Positions 12,199 through 23,729 of a DNA stretch of 64,000 nt are shown here, piece by piece. The stretch is from assembly GCA_963921425.1 (NCBI GenBank), contig OY992834.1, positions 496,001 through 560,000 of the forward strand, in the 5' to 3' direction. Position 1 is the stretch's first letter; each line of letters begins with the position of its first letter. Position numbers and translations under genes: made by a program. The notes beneath the pieces were generated by a model. That model was not told where the DNA came from. It saw nothing but the letters and a program-made list of their open reading frames with translations, and made no database searches. The DNA comes from Dryas octopetala. Its lineage: Eukaryota; Streptophyta; Magnoliopsida; Rosales; Rosaceae.

Positions 12199-12229
12199 GC
12201 AGACCTAGCAACAGCAACAGCAACACCAC

Positions 12230-12232
<3 letters not shown>

Positions 12233-12272
<40 letters not shown>
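12233..12272. repeat. (CT)20 microsatellite in the Cys-rich gene leader
   Basis: A perfect CT run lies 35 bases upstream of the minus-strand ATG at 12198, so the transcript would carry a GA repeat. GA-rich leaders are common in plant promoters and can bind BBR/BPC factors. Length polymorphism is expected. Confidence 0.95.
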
Positions 12273-12278
<6 letters not shown>

Positions 12279-12327
12279 CCAAAATGCCTAATAAGCTAAC
12301 AGAGAAACCGTGAGAGGAGGGGGTGGG

Positions 12328-12336
12328 TATTTATAG
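12328..12336 (-). promoter_or_regulatory. TATA box candidate for the Cys-rich gene
   Basis: The minus strand reads CTATAAATA about 130 bases upstream of the ATG at 12198, with the GA repeat between them. The spacing fits a TATA box with a leader of about 100 bases. Confidence 0.55.
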
Positions 12337-12802
12337 ATTGAGAGTGAGAGAAAGTGGGGTAGGGGTAGTTGACGTTGTACTAAAGGAGATTGTAGTTACA
12401 GTGTTTGGATGCACCAAATCCAAGCCCAACAACCCAACCCAAACCCACAAAACGCCAAAATGCCAAATGAAATACATGGGAAATTTCGGGTGAAATTAAA
12501 CAATGATCCCAAGTGGACTTGACTTTTTAAAGGGCTCACCTACAAAAGTGGATAATCCAAACCCTGTGTAATTTGTTTAATATTAATAATTAATTAAAAA
12601 TTAATTGCTAAGCCCGAAGAGAGTGTCATGTGTCCCCACTCCCCACCCCCATCGGTCCTCTCTCTCTTTTTTAACGATTCAAACGCTCTCCCTCCTCTCC
12701 CTCTCACTCACTCTACCCATCTTTCTCATCTCATCCATCAGACTATGACTTTTTACGCGTACCGCCACTTGCCACGTTTACTTTACCCCGTCATCTTCGC
12801 TC

Positions 12803-12939
12803 TGGGCTGGACTTCTCAGCCCAAATCCACATTTCAGGTTTCAGCCCTTTTGGGCTTGGGTTGTGCTTTTTTGACCCGTAACCACCTACTATGCTCCGTT
12901 GCTTTCGGCCTTCCCTGTTTTCTAGGGTTAGGGTTTTGG
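12803..12939 (+). promoter_or_regulatory. Site II and telo-box cluster upstream of POP5
   Basis: TGGGCT occurs at 12803-12808 and 12851-12856, and its reverse AGCCCA at 12818-12823. TAGGGTTAGGGTTTTGG, a double telo-box, lies at 12923-12939. In plants, TGGGCY site II elements plus telo-boxes mark promoters of ribosome-biogenesis and translation genes, which fits POP5. A likely leader intron follows (donor after CAG at 13001, acceptor CAG just before 13686). Confidence 0.6.
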
Positions 12940-13694
12940 AATCCCACGCTTAATTCATCCCTAATTTCACTCACAATCTCAATCTTGGACTCAACTATCA
13001 GGTCTGTCACTTGCTCTCTCTCCCTCTCTCTCTTTTTCTGCTTCAAATCTTTCATATTTGGTTGAAAGTCGTCAACTTTATCGAAACCTGAATTGGAAAA
13101 TGTCCACCTGGTCAATGATTGTGTTTTCTTTCTGTCTCTATAATCGATCAATTCTATATATCATTCTCCTAAATTTCTCAGTTTTAGTCAAATTGAGAAG
13201 CTTTTAATACTCTACTAGATGTTATACAATATGTATAATGTGCATTTATGTTCAGGTAGATGCTTGATGCTTCATATGTATTTTTAGGATTCTGGACAAA
13301 ATCAGAACTTTTGATTTTGATGATTTTGGCTTTTGTTGATTTGTCAATCATTATTACATTTTCTACTGCCTGTTTTCTGTAAATATAAACTTTGTAGCCT
13401 TTTGGCAGTAGATTTTGTTGTTCTGAATACTATAGTAAACAGTTTTTCTCTCTAAACTATTAGCTTGATACTCTTTGTGAATCAATAACACAATAGAATA
13501 CATTGTGTTTCTATCTTTCGTATCAGGTATGCCGTGCATCTTCATGTTAATTGTTCCAAAGCATATATTGGCCTTAAAAGTTACTTGTTGAATTTGGGAT
13601 TTTAAATAATGGTTTAGCTTAGCTTCTCGTATCTGGAATATTCCTTCTTTATATTTGATAAAACGATTGTTGTGTTGTAAACAGGTAAAGCATC

Positions 13695-14837
13695 ATGGTG
13701 GGATTTAAAAATAGGTATATGATAGTGGAGGTAATCTTGGATCCTAATAAAGAACTGGTGAAAAAAGATCCTGTTATAATTACCACATATAATGTTACAA
13801 AAGCTATCAGAGAGAGCATTCTTGTAAATTTCGGGGAGTGTGGTCTGGCTTCATCACTTGGATCATTCCAAGGTAAACAATGGTTCCCAATAATGATTGT
13901 GTCCTTCTCTGTTCTATATGAATTTGCCATTAATTTTCAGTAAAATGGCCTGTCTCGTATTATGTTTGAACATCTAATTTTTGTGCAGTCAAGTATGTAA
14001 ATGACATTACAAGGCTGTGTATCATTAGAGCTTCAAGGGAGGAATATCAAAAAGTATGGTCTGCAATTACCCTGGTTAGGAGTATTGCAGATTGCCCAGT
14101 GCTATTTAATTTGTTGGACCTAAGCGGTGAGCTAAAGAATTATAAAAGAGTAACTCTAATGACATGCTGATAATGCTTTGTATTTTCCTCCAAATTGGCT
14201 TTGCCTTGTATTGTTTTAATTAAATAAGAGTACAGGACCATCATTTTTTACCATCATAGTTTGAAGAAGAATTTGTGAAAAGTTTATACACGCTTATATG
14301 CAAGACGTGTTCTTATAAAAATGTGGAAATTGTCAACAGTGCACAATATCTTACGATGAAGTTATTTGTTTGACTCTTGGATTTTATTTTTCAATTATTG
14401 TGCTTAATTATTGACCAAAAAGAAAACTTATTATGCTTACTTTTAATGACGAGTCTCTATCCCCTTAAAAGGAAGCACAATTCTTTTTGGGACTCTTTTT
14501 TTGGGTCTGGTTCTTTGGAACTTCTTCTGAGGTCACATATTTATTACATCATAATTTGCATTTCTTTGTTGCACATCACTATTTTTATCACGAATACACT
14601 ACCTAATAAATATTATTGTCATTATTGTCTTCCTGAATTTTTTACATGCTAAAGAAAATGAAGATTGCTTTTCATTTCTTTGAATCAGGAAGTATCAAAG
14701 CTTGTAAAAATGCTGCCTTGAAGTGTGATGAATTTAAATTTGAGCAGCACAAGATTGTGGTTGGATCTAATCTTTCAGCTCAAGATACTCAAAAAATGCA
14801 GTACTATCTTGACAAGATCAAGGGCTTGGAGCACTAA
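13695..14837 (+). CDS. POP5: RNase P/MRP protein subunit POP5
   Basis: Three exons (13695-13872, 13989-14126, 14689-14837) encode 154 residues. The N-terminus MVGFKNRYMIVEVILDP, the central ILVNFGECGLASSLGSFQ and VKYVNDITRLCIIRASREE, and SIADCPVLFNLLDLSG are diagnostic of the Pop5/Rpp14 family. In eukaryotes POP5 is a protein component of nuclear RNase P (tRNA 5' maturation) and RNase MRP (rRNA processing). All three exon junctions keep frame. After the stop, a donor (CAGATG|GTAAGT near 14876) and an acceptor (CTTGCAG|GAAATTGG near 15190) suggest a spliced 3' UTR. The donor lies only about 40 bases past the stop, too close for classic nonsense-mediated decay. The last 40 coding bases are copied at 20881-20920 by the tandem duplication. 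Confidence 0.95.
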
Positions 14838-15961
14838 GCTCCACTGCATCTGTGGTGACATTCTGAATTCAGATGGTAAGTCTGTTTCTAATCTAATGTG
14901 CTCTATTCTATGAGCTATTTTGGCAGGTATAATTTAGTTGTTTAACAAAGCTTTATTCCTTTAATTGTTATCACTAGATAAAAATATGCTTCTAGTTTTC
15001 TACTGCTATAGATCACAATTAGTAGATCAATGAAAAATATATGTTTTTTCATAGAGGCGGTTCTTAGTCTCTACAAAGGGAGTGGAACACTTTGTAATGG
15101 AGTTTATTACGTAGGGAGGGGGCAATGGGCATAAAGTACATGTATGTTTTTATCTAAAAAGTGAACTCATTCTAATCCAACATCTTGCAGGAAATTGGTG
15201 AGCCTCACCAGCTCCACGTTGTGGAACCATTGGTGCTTGATGTTAGTTATTCCGCCAAACCCTTGGCACGGGTAGAATCCTGGGTGTTAGGAAATCTTAA
15301 AAGAAAGGAAGCTTAGGAGGAGAAGATGTTTGATTCCAAGGTACATCAAATGTGCTTCCAAATTGTTATGAAAAGTTCTTACCAAAAAAAAAATTGTTAT
15401 GAAAAGTCATGCTGATGTAAAATCAAGAGTTGGATTGGGAAGAGAAGATATATGATTTGACTATCTAGTTATTTGGGAATTTATGCTGTCGGGTTTACTA
15501 GTGGGGGGGCAGTACGTGTATTGCACATACTCAAAACTAGAGCAAGTTGCAAAATTCTTTTTGCTCTACTACTACACTATTCAACATGGGAAAACATCTT
15601 TCTTCTATGGCAAGTAAGAGGCTAAGAGCTGCGTTATGTAAAAAAGTAAAAAAAAAGAAAATGTGAATGAGTGAGCCTTCTTCATAGAAGAATCCATGAT
15701 CCTCCAATCAAACAAGTCCCACAGTACCATTCAATGCTAGACCGTTTCATCATCATCAGTTCACCTTTGAATGCTAAAAATGGATTATGCATACATCAAA
15801 TTAATAAACTCTCATGATCTCATCGACTGTTAATGTCAGATGCTCTAATTAACAGTTTTTTCCTTCACAGCGGGTTTGTATATTGATAATCATGTGAAGG
15901 TATTCAGTATTCGGAATGTGGACAGCTTATTGGGACAGAAATAGAATAGAATATGCAGATA

Positions 15962-17022
15962 GAAATAGTAAGCGCACTCTGTCAGTATTTCCCGTACGAA
16001 CTTGCTTGATTTATACCTTAGAATCTTTTTTGGATGAAAGATCGATACCTTGGAATCTTTTGTATAAGCATCAATTTATGTTATTGGGACGAATACAAAA
16101 GAAAAAAAAGTCCAATAATTTAATGGTATCAGACTATCAGTCAATCAGCCATGTGCATTTTCCATTTGATGACATTAATTAAATGCATGCGTTAGTTATA
16201 AATGACATTAGTTAACGGCGTAAATGAGAAATTATTATGTATAATCGATATACTGTTACGTGGTGTAAACAATTTAATATGTCATAATATGGTGGATGTT
16301 ATTAATATTATTCCATATTAATATAAATATATTATTTAATAATACTCTTACACATTAAATTAATATAAAATTAAGATTAAATACCAAATATCAATAGTTT
16401 TTTAATAAAACAACAAGACATTAATTTTTTTTAGTTTAACTACTAACCTAGAATAAAACATTTTGGATTAGGTCACAAATCAGTTTGTTATACAGTTGTG
16501 ACTGTCGAACAGTCACAATTGTAATTGTCGAACAATCACAGTTGTGACTATTTAAAATTTATAAAAAATCAAAATTTTTAAGGGTTTCATACTTTTGATT
16601 TAAGTTTGGGGGATGAAATCCTATAACCCAAAAACTAAATATTAAAGTTTAAGCCTTGCAAATATTGAAAAAATAATAAATCAATAAAAAAGTTATGACT
16701 GTTAGACAGTCACAGTTCGGTATAACCATGTTTTTTAAAGTTTGTACCTAAACTAAAATTTAGTACCTAAAGTGAAATGACATAAATGTTTTAGTAGTTG
16801 AAATGAAAAAATATTATAATTTGGTACCTAAAGTCAATGGACCTTTAAATTAATTACACTACGTGGCAGTGTATCAGAGATTCGACATCACTTGGCCTAC
16901 CTGAATCTCGAGACTTTCAATTGGACTTGCTTGTTTATGCGCATATATGCTTAATGCTCATCATGGGGTTCTGTCCAAAGTGGGTTAGGGCTCTGTAATT
17001 GTCTTCAAATTCATGTCAATGT
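15962..17022. other. 1.06-kb block present only in duplication copy 1
   Basis: Copy 2 passes directly from TATGCAGATA to GTCACGTACTCCACC at about 22050, whereas copy 1 has about 1,060 extra bases there. The block is strongly AT-rich with no recognisable gene. It contains short palindromes around CGA, such as TGTGACTGTCGAACAGTCACA-like arms near 16497-16520 and related ones at 16525 and 16695. No terminal repeat or target duplication is seen, so a deletion in copy 2 with a few filler bases is more likely than an insertion here. Confidence 0.7.
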
Positions 17023-17568
17023 GTCACTCCACCATCTGATTCTCATCACATATTCACGTGCTAGAAGTGGGTTGGTAAAGGCATTTAATTAACTTATAAT
17101 ATAGATTATAGAGCGTGCAATTCTCTAATCTATTGTGAATTTTCACATGAAGGTTCTAGCTCCCCATCCTTTTTATACCAAAGTCTGCACGCACTCTCAA
17201 TATATATGGGAAGGAAACTCATTACTCGACAGTGCCTTTTAAATAATGAAATCTTGTTTCCCATTAAGTCATTGATGTTCAAGGGTGGGCGGAAAAAGCC
17301 AGAGAGGCAGTTTCCTGTAATTTTTAAGTAACCTGAAAAAATCAAAAGTTGAGTACAGAAAATAGGAGTGATTTTGCAATTAATTAGCAAAAAGAGAGTC
17401 AGGGGAGCTGTTTGTTGTGCTTTAGTGGTGGGCGTGCCGCGTGCCTCAACTCGAAATGTCCAGTTCCACGTATGAATCGCATTTTAAACCCCATGGCTCA
17501 TGCATGTATAAATTAATATCCTCCTTTTTTTTTTTTGGCCATGAAAATTAATACCCAAACCCACGTCC

Positions 17569-17576
17569 TATAAAAG
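17569..17576 (+). promoter_or_regulatory. TATA box of DUF599 gene copy 1
   Basis: TATAAAAG lies about 194 bases upstream of the ATG at 17763. It is conserved with its surroundings (CCACGTCC before it) in copy 2 at 22631-22638. Confidence 0.65.
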
Positions 17577-17762
17577 CCCACCTCGTGTTTCTCTCTGTTA
17601 TATATTCACCCAAATTACTCAGTCCACACACAGGCACTACATCACACCCGTATTACACTTGGACTCTTCCCTTAGCTTTTCTCTTATCTCGTACATTCAG
17701 CCTTCCTTTGAAGAAGAAGAAGAAATCTAAAACAGGGCTTTCTTGTTTACTGAATATCAAGC

Positions 17763-18672
17763 ATGCAGACAAAAATTCTTGATTACGTTTTGGTACCAGC
17801 AGGCCTCCTGGTAATGGTGACATACCACCTTTGGCTTCTCTATCGAATCGTAATGCAACCCAATAAGACCATCATCGGCATCAATTCCATCAATCGCCGC
17901 TTCTGGGTCCACGCTATGATGGAGGTACATAACACAACATCCATCGATTGATCACCATTAATTCTTAATGGTCATGATCAAAACGATGTCTATTACTCAA
18001 ATTTTTTATACACATGTTGAAAATGAATGATAAAAACCAAATCTTTATACCAATTTTCATGTGGTATGCGTAAATACAATGCAGGATGCGTCAAAGAATG
18101 GTGTTCTTGCGGTGCAGACACTTCGAAACAACATAATGGCATCGACCCTTTTGGCCTCAACAGCCATCATGCTCAGCTCTCTCATTGCGGTGTTGATGAC
18201 CAGTGGCACCAAGGATCGAACAGTTTTTGTCGTATTCGGGGACAGAAGCGAGCTCGGGTTCTCCATCAAGTTCTTTGCCATATTGGTGTGTTTCTTGGTG
18301 GCTTTTCTGTTCAATGTGCAGTCCATAAGGTACTACAGCCATGCAAGCATTCTCATCAACACCCCAATTAAGAAGATGTCACCACATCACAAGCATCACC
18401 ACCTCACAACCGAGTATGTTGCTAATGTTGTGAACAGAGGCAGCTATTTCTGGTCCTTGGGCCTCAGGGCCTTCTACTTCTCTTTCCCTCTGTTTCTCTG
18501 GATCTTTGGGCCCATTCCCATGTTCTTGTCCTGTTTTGTTTTGGTCATCATGCTTTATTTCCTGGATGTCACCTTTCAGTTTGGATGGGTTGTTGGGGTT
18601 GCTGATGATCATGATCATGAACACTGCATCATCAGCAAGGATGAGGAACAAGGGATGCAAAGCATCAGCTAG
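17763..18672 (+). CDS. DUF599 family membrane protein, copy 1
   Basis: Two exons (17763-17924 and 18085-18672) encode 249 residues. The N-terminus MQTKILDYVLVPAGLLVMVTYHLWLLYR and NRRFWVHAMM, followed by KNGVLAVQTLRNNIMASTLL, identify the plant DUF599 family. About four to five membrane segments are visible (residues about 6-27, 75-95, 115-135, 180-200 and 205-230), with a His-rich loop HHKHHH and a His/Asp tail DDHDHEHC. Function is unknown; the family is described only as predicted membrane proteins. Compared with copy 2 it differs at residues 3 (T/R), 96 (T/A), 108 (R/S) and 114 (S/A), plus one extra Asp. Promoter, splice sites and stop are intact, so it should be a working gene. Confidence 0.9.
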
Positions 18673-20197
18673 ATAGCTATATAGCTAATGATAGTACTGA
18701 TCATATGTGGTGGAGATTGATTCATTAGTGCATATTGATTAGTATGTAGAACATCATTAGCAGACAATAGAATAGTAACAAAACTAGCTAGCAGCTAGAA
18801 GTGGAGAACCAAAGAACTAGCGGTTCACATTCAATACAAGTTGAATTGAATTGCACAACAAGTTGATGATTTAACAACACCCTTAATAAAAGTACCATAT
18901 ATTGTGGAATACGGCTGCTCTTTATTCATGCCTTTATAATGTTCAGTTTATTGGATTTTGTCATTGTATGTTATGGACACGTATGAGACTGAGACAGATG
19001 AAGGAAATGAATCTACTGCCAAGAAGGCCCCATAGTCTTATTCTATTAGGGAATATTCTTCAGTAAACATTGTACAGTAGGAAAGAAAGTTTACGCATAT
19101 CCTATACGAATCTATCGTGCTATATATGGTCATCCTTGAAATATCGTAGTCACTCCAAGAAGCACCAAGCAAACGGAAGTTTACTCAGCAATTTCAGCGT
19201 TAATATTCCTGTTAAATGAATACAAACAAAAAGGGTTATGGTGGGTGTGAATTTTCCACGGCAGATGTGAAAGGTTCATCAAATTCATGAGTTTATATAA
19301 TAATATAAGACGTAAAGTCAACAATAAATTGAATAGTGGAGGCATCCACACGCTACCTAATAAAGCAATTTCCCAACCATAGCATTAATAAACCTGCTGG
19401 GGTCCTGGGGATACAACTATCTACCAGAGATCTTTCGGTTTCAGGTCCCATTCATTTGATCATGTCATATTCATTATTCTCATTCAATTTGTTAACTTTG
19501 TCGATGTTTCAACGATTTGAGTTCCAAGATATTTATGATGTTCGACGTGGTTCCTATCACTGCGTTCTTATTTCTTGCTAGGATTTATCACAAGCTTCCA
19601 GCTACTGAAAACTTCAAGTAACGTATAAAGACAAGAAGCAGTTACAACTTACGTCTCATATTGCTGAGAATGATGTTTACATTAACTGTCGTTCAACAAA
19701 ACAATAAAGTAAAAGATGTATCTTCTATCTAGCTCCTACTGTTCTCTTTGTATATTAAACTTATTGGGACTGAATTAGCAAGCTGATTGGAGGTTGATAT
19801 GACTGATTGAGCTATCCAAATATTTTACTGAAGCTTTGGATTTTGATACACAAATGTTCAGGCCTCTGTCTACCACTTCATTGTTTGGTTCCTTTTCCTG
19901 ACTGCACTGCAGGTAAAGGGTATTTAACATAATGCCACACTTTCAGAAGACTCCTGCATATTGTATAGACATCAGAGAGAGAGAGAGAGAGAGAGAGAAT
20001 AAGTGATGGATAGCAGAAATATTGTTTAAAATGTCTATATAACATCTGAGCGCAGAGATTCTATAACAGGAAAAAGAGCTGCTATGGAAACAAAGCATGT
20101 ATTCTTACCAATTAACGTGCACTTGTGCAATCAGAAATCCTTTCCATTCACATCTTAGATGTCTAAGATGGCATTTGCATGCTCCTATTCCTGCCAG
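18673..20197. other. Spacer between DUF599 copy 1 and MutS2 fragment
   Basis: No gene was recognised. The region is colinear with 23730-25707 in copy 2. It includes the empty target site CCTATCACT (19553-19561) of the copy 2 MITE, and a GA microsatellite at about 19973-19998 that is longer than its copy 2 counterpart. Confidence 0.7.
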
Positions 20198-20803
20198 TCA
20201 TGTCTTAATGTCATCTAGTTTCAATTTCAACTTCATATTTCTGGCTTGAACCACTATTTCATCCTTAGATGGCTCCACTCTCAGAACTGTCACTTTCTTT
20301 CCAAGGGAAGAAACAAACACCATATTGCCAACCTTTGGAAGGTTAAACTTCTCTGAAACATACAGGTAAAAGAATATATACTTGATAAAAGTCGAAAGAC
20401 ATTCGTAATTGCTAAAAACTAAAAACTCAGCCGGATTTTCAAAGAAATTTGACAGTCAATCTAGTTAGTCTCAAAAGTTCTCATTGGTTCATGAATACCT
20501 GATGGTGATTTTTGGATATCTTCAGAAGTGGATGCACTCCTATTTGCCATTGGATGTTCATCATCATCAGTTGTTAGGTGTTGACTGTCAGTTTCCAATA
20601 TATGCTGGCTTTTATGCACTATTGTAGGCTGCAAAGGTTGAACCACAGATGCACGTTGCTTTCGTACTTTTTTTTTAAGGATAGAACGTGCCATTGCAGC
20701 AGCCTCAGATATTTCTCGCATTTTCTTAAATCTTTGATCACTACCATGTTCCACAATCTTCCTTTTGGCAACCAACAGTTTCTCATACAACTCTCTTGAG
20801 ATC
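20198..20803 (-). pseudogene. MutS2 3' fragment (last two exons), duplication remnant
   Basis: Exons 20803-20499 and 20352-20198 are near-copies of the last two exons of the intact MutS2 gene at 25708-31613. Both keep open frames with no stop or frameshift, ending in LDDIKT then stop. Upstream, where the rest of MutS2 should be, the sequence jumps at 20880/20881 to the POP5 tail. It therefore lacks the start, the ATPase domain and its own promoter. Substitutions include K for H in RSILKKKVRK and S for N in VHKSQHILE. It is a truncated fragment and not a functional repair gene; readthrough transcription is possible. Confidence 0.9.
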
Positions 20804-20880
20804 CTACAAGTACAAATATGAACAGATATAGACACGTTGTTTGTAAGCTACAGGTTCATCATGTCTGCAACATGAATTAT

Positions 20881-20920
20881 GCAGTACTATCTTGACAAGA
20901 TCAAGGGCTTGGAGCACTGA
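20881..20920 (+). pseudogene. POP5 exon 3 tail fragment at duplication junction
   Basis: Forty bases equal to the end of POP5 exon 3 (QYYLDKIKGLEH frame) start immediately at the duplication junction. The stop codon is TGA here and TAA in the real gene. No upstream POP5 coding sequence is present, so this is the left edge of copy 2. Confidence 0.9.
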
Positions 20921-22630
20921 AAGTTCCACTGCATCTGTGGTGACATACTGAATGCAGATGGTAAGTCCTGTTCCTATATCTAATGTGTGCTCTATTTTGG
21001 CAGGTATAATTTAGTTGTTTAACAAAGCTTTATCCCTTTAATTGTTATCACTAGATAAAAATCTGTTTCTACTGCTATAGATCACAATCAGTAGATCAAT
21101 GAAAAATATATGTTTTTTCATAGAGGCAGTTCTTAGTCTCTACAAAGGGAGTGGAACACTTCGTAATGGAGTTTATTACGTAGGGAGGGGGCAATCGGCA
21201 TAAAGTACATGTATGTTTTTATCTAAAAAGTGAACTCATTCTAATCCAACATCTTGCAGGAAATTGGTGAGCCTCACCAGCTCCACGTCGTGGAACCATT
21301 AGTGCTTGATGTTAGTTATTCCGCCAAACCCTTGGCTCGGGTAGAATCCTGAATGTTAGGAAATCTTAAAAGAAAGGAAGCTTAGGAGGAGAAGATGTTT
21401 GATTCCAAGGTACATCAAATGTGCTTCCAAATTGTTATGAAAAGTTCTTACCAAAAAAAAAATTGTTATGAAAAGTCATGCTGATGTAAAATCAAGAGTT
21501 GGATTGGGAAGAGAAGATATATGATTTGACTATCTAGTTATTTGGGAATTTATGCTGTCGGGTTTACTAGTGGGGGGGCAGTACGTGTATTGCACATACT
21601 CAAAACTAGAGCAAGTAGCAAAATTCTTTTTGTCCTACTACTACACTATTCAACATGGGAAAACTTCTTTCTTATATGGCAAGTAAGAGCTGCTTTATGT
21701 AAAAAAAAAAAAAAAAAAATAGTAAAAAAAAAATGTGAATGAGTGAGCCTTCTTCATAGAAGAATTCATGATCCTGCAATCAAACAAGTCACACAGTACA
21801 CCATTCAACGCTAGACCGTTTCATCATCATCAGTTCACCTTTGAATGCTAAAAATGGATTATGCATACATCAAATTAATAAACTCGCATGATCTCATCGA
21901 CTGTTAATGTCAGATGCTCTAATTAATAGTTTTTTCCTTCACTGCAGTCTGCGGGTTACTATGTTGATAATCATGTGAAGGTATTCAGTATTCAGTATTC
22001 TGAATGTAGACAGCTTATTGGGACAGAAATAGAATAGAATAGAATATGCAGATAGTCACGTACTCCACCATCTGATTCTCATCACATATTCACGTGCTCG
22101 AAGTGGGTTGTTGCTTGACTGCTTGAGTGCTTGGTAAAGGCATTTAATTAACTTATAATATAGATTATAGATTATAGAGCGTTCAATTCTCTAATCTATT
22201 GTTCTAGCTCCCCATCCTTTTTATACCAAAGTCTGCACGCACTCTCAATATATATGGGAAGGAAACTCATTACTAGACGGTGCCTTTTAAATAATGAGAT
22301 ATTGTTTCCCATTAAGTCATTGATGTTCAAGGGTGGGCGGAAAAAGCCAGAGAGGCAGTTTCCTGTAATTTCTAAGTAACCTGAAAAAATCAAAAGTTGA
22401 GTACAGAAAATAGGAGTGATATATTTTGCAATTAATTAACAAAAAGAGAGTCAGGGGAGCTGTTTGTTTGAGCTTTATTGGTGGGCGTGCCTCAACTCGA
22501 AGAGTCCAATTCCACGTATGAATCGCATTTTAAACCCCATGGCTCATGCATGTATAAATTAATATCCTCCTTTTTTTTTTTTTGGCCATGAAAATTAATA
22601 TCCTCCTTAAAGATACCCAAACCCACGTCC

Positions 22631-22638
22631 TATAAAAG
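22631..22638 (+). promoter_or_regulatory. TATA box of DUF599 gene copy 2
   Basis: TATAAAAG lies about 191 bases upstream of the ATG at 22822, in the same context as in copy 1. Confidence 0.65.
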
Positions 22639-22821
22639 CCCACCTTGTGTTTCTCTCTCTGTCATATATTCACCCAAATTACTCAGTCCGCACACAGGCA
22701 CAACATCACACCCGTATTACACTTGGACTCTCCCCTTCTCTCTTATCTCGTACATTCAGCCTTCCTTTGAAGAAGAAGAAGAAATCTAAAACAGGGCATT
22801 CTTGTTTACTGAATATCAAGC

Positions 22822-23729
22822 ATGCAGAGAAAAATTCTTGATTACGTTTTGGTACCAGCAGGCCTCCTGGTAATGGTGACATACCACCTTTGGCTTCTCT
22901 ATCGAATCGTAATGCAACCCAATAAGACCATCATCGGCATCAATTCCATCAATCGCCGCTTCTGGGTCCACGCTATGATGGAGGTACATAACACAACATT
23001 CCTCGATTGATCACCATTAATTCTTAATGATCATGATCAAAACGATGTCTATTACTCAAATTTTTGATACACATGTTAAAAATGAATGATAAAAACCAAA
23101 TCTTGATACCAATTTTCATGTGGGTATGCGTAAATACAATGCAGGATGCGTCAAAGAATGGTGTTCTTGCGGTGCAGACACTTCGAAACAACATAATGGC
23201 ATCGACCCTTTTGGCCTCAACAGCCATCATGCTCAGCTCTCTCATTGCGGTATTGATGACCAGTGGCGCCAAGGATCGAACAGTTTTTGTCGTATTCGGG
23301 GACAGCAGCGAGCTCGGGTTCGCCATCAAATTCTTTGCCATATTGGTGTGTTTCTTGGTGGCTTTTCTGTTCAATGTGCAGTCCATAAGGTACTACAGCC
23401 ATGCAAGCATTCTCATCAACACCCCAATTAAGAAGATGTCACCACATCACAAGCATCACCACCTCACAACCGAGTATGTTGCTAATGTTGTGAACAGAGG
23501 CAGCTATTTCTGGTCCTTGGGCCTCAGGGCCTTCTACTTCTCTTTCCCTCTGTTTCTCTGGATCTTTGGGCCCATTCCCATGTTCTTGTCCTGTTTTGTT
23601 TTGGTCATCATGCTTTATTTCCTGGATGTCACCTTTCAGTTTGGATGGGTTGTTGGGGTTGCTGATCATGATCATGAACACTGCATCATCAGCAAGGATG
23701 AGGAACAAGGGATGCAAAGCATCAGCTAG
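22822..23729 (+). CDS. DUF599 family membrane protein, copy 2
   Basis: Two exons (22822-22983 and 23145-23729) encode 248 residues, about 98% identical to the copy 1 protein. The family signature (ILDYVLVPAGLLVMVTYHLW), membrane segments, the HHKHHH loop and the tail VADHDHEHC are all kept. The tail is one Asp shorter than in copy 1. The 5' flank retains the TATA box but has small indels compared with copy 1 and lacks the upstream 1.06-kb block, so the two genes could differ in expression. Function unknown. Confidence 0.9.

Larger units (their letters stand above)
14798..20880 (+). repeat. Direct tandem duplication, copy 1 (6.08 kb)
   Basis: Copy 1 starts inside POP5 exon 3 (GCAGTACTATCTTGACAAG) and ends in MutS2 intron sequence (GCAACATGAATTA). 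The same start recurs at 20881 and the same end at 26389. Colinear near-identical blocks include the POP5 3' region, the DUF599 promoter and gene, downstream DNA with a GA repeat, and the last two MutS2 exons. Differences are scattered substitutions, small indels and two large indels: 15962-17022 is present only here, and a 420-bp MITE is present only in copy 2. Confidence 0.95.

Noticed and set aside
18027..18371. Alternative frame across DUF599 exon 2
   Set aside because: It is a shadow of the real frame; the same shadow recurs in copy 2 because the sequence is duplicated.
20198..20803. Independent small gene encoding the MutS2 C-terminus
   Set aside because: It is an exact exon-intron copy of the MutS2 3' end truncated at the duplication junction, with no start exon or promoter.
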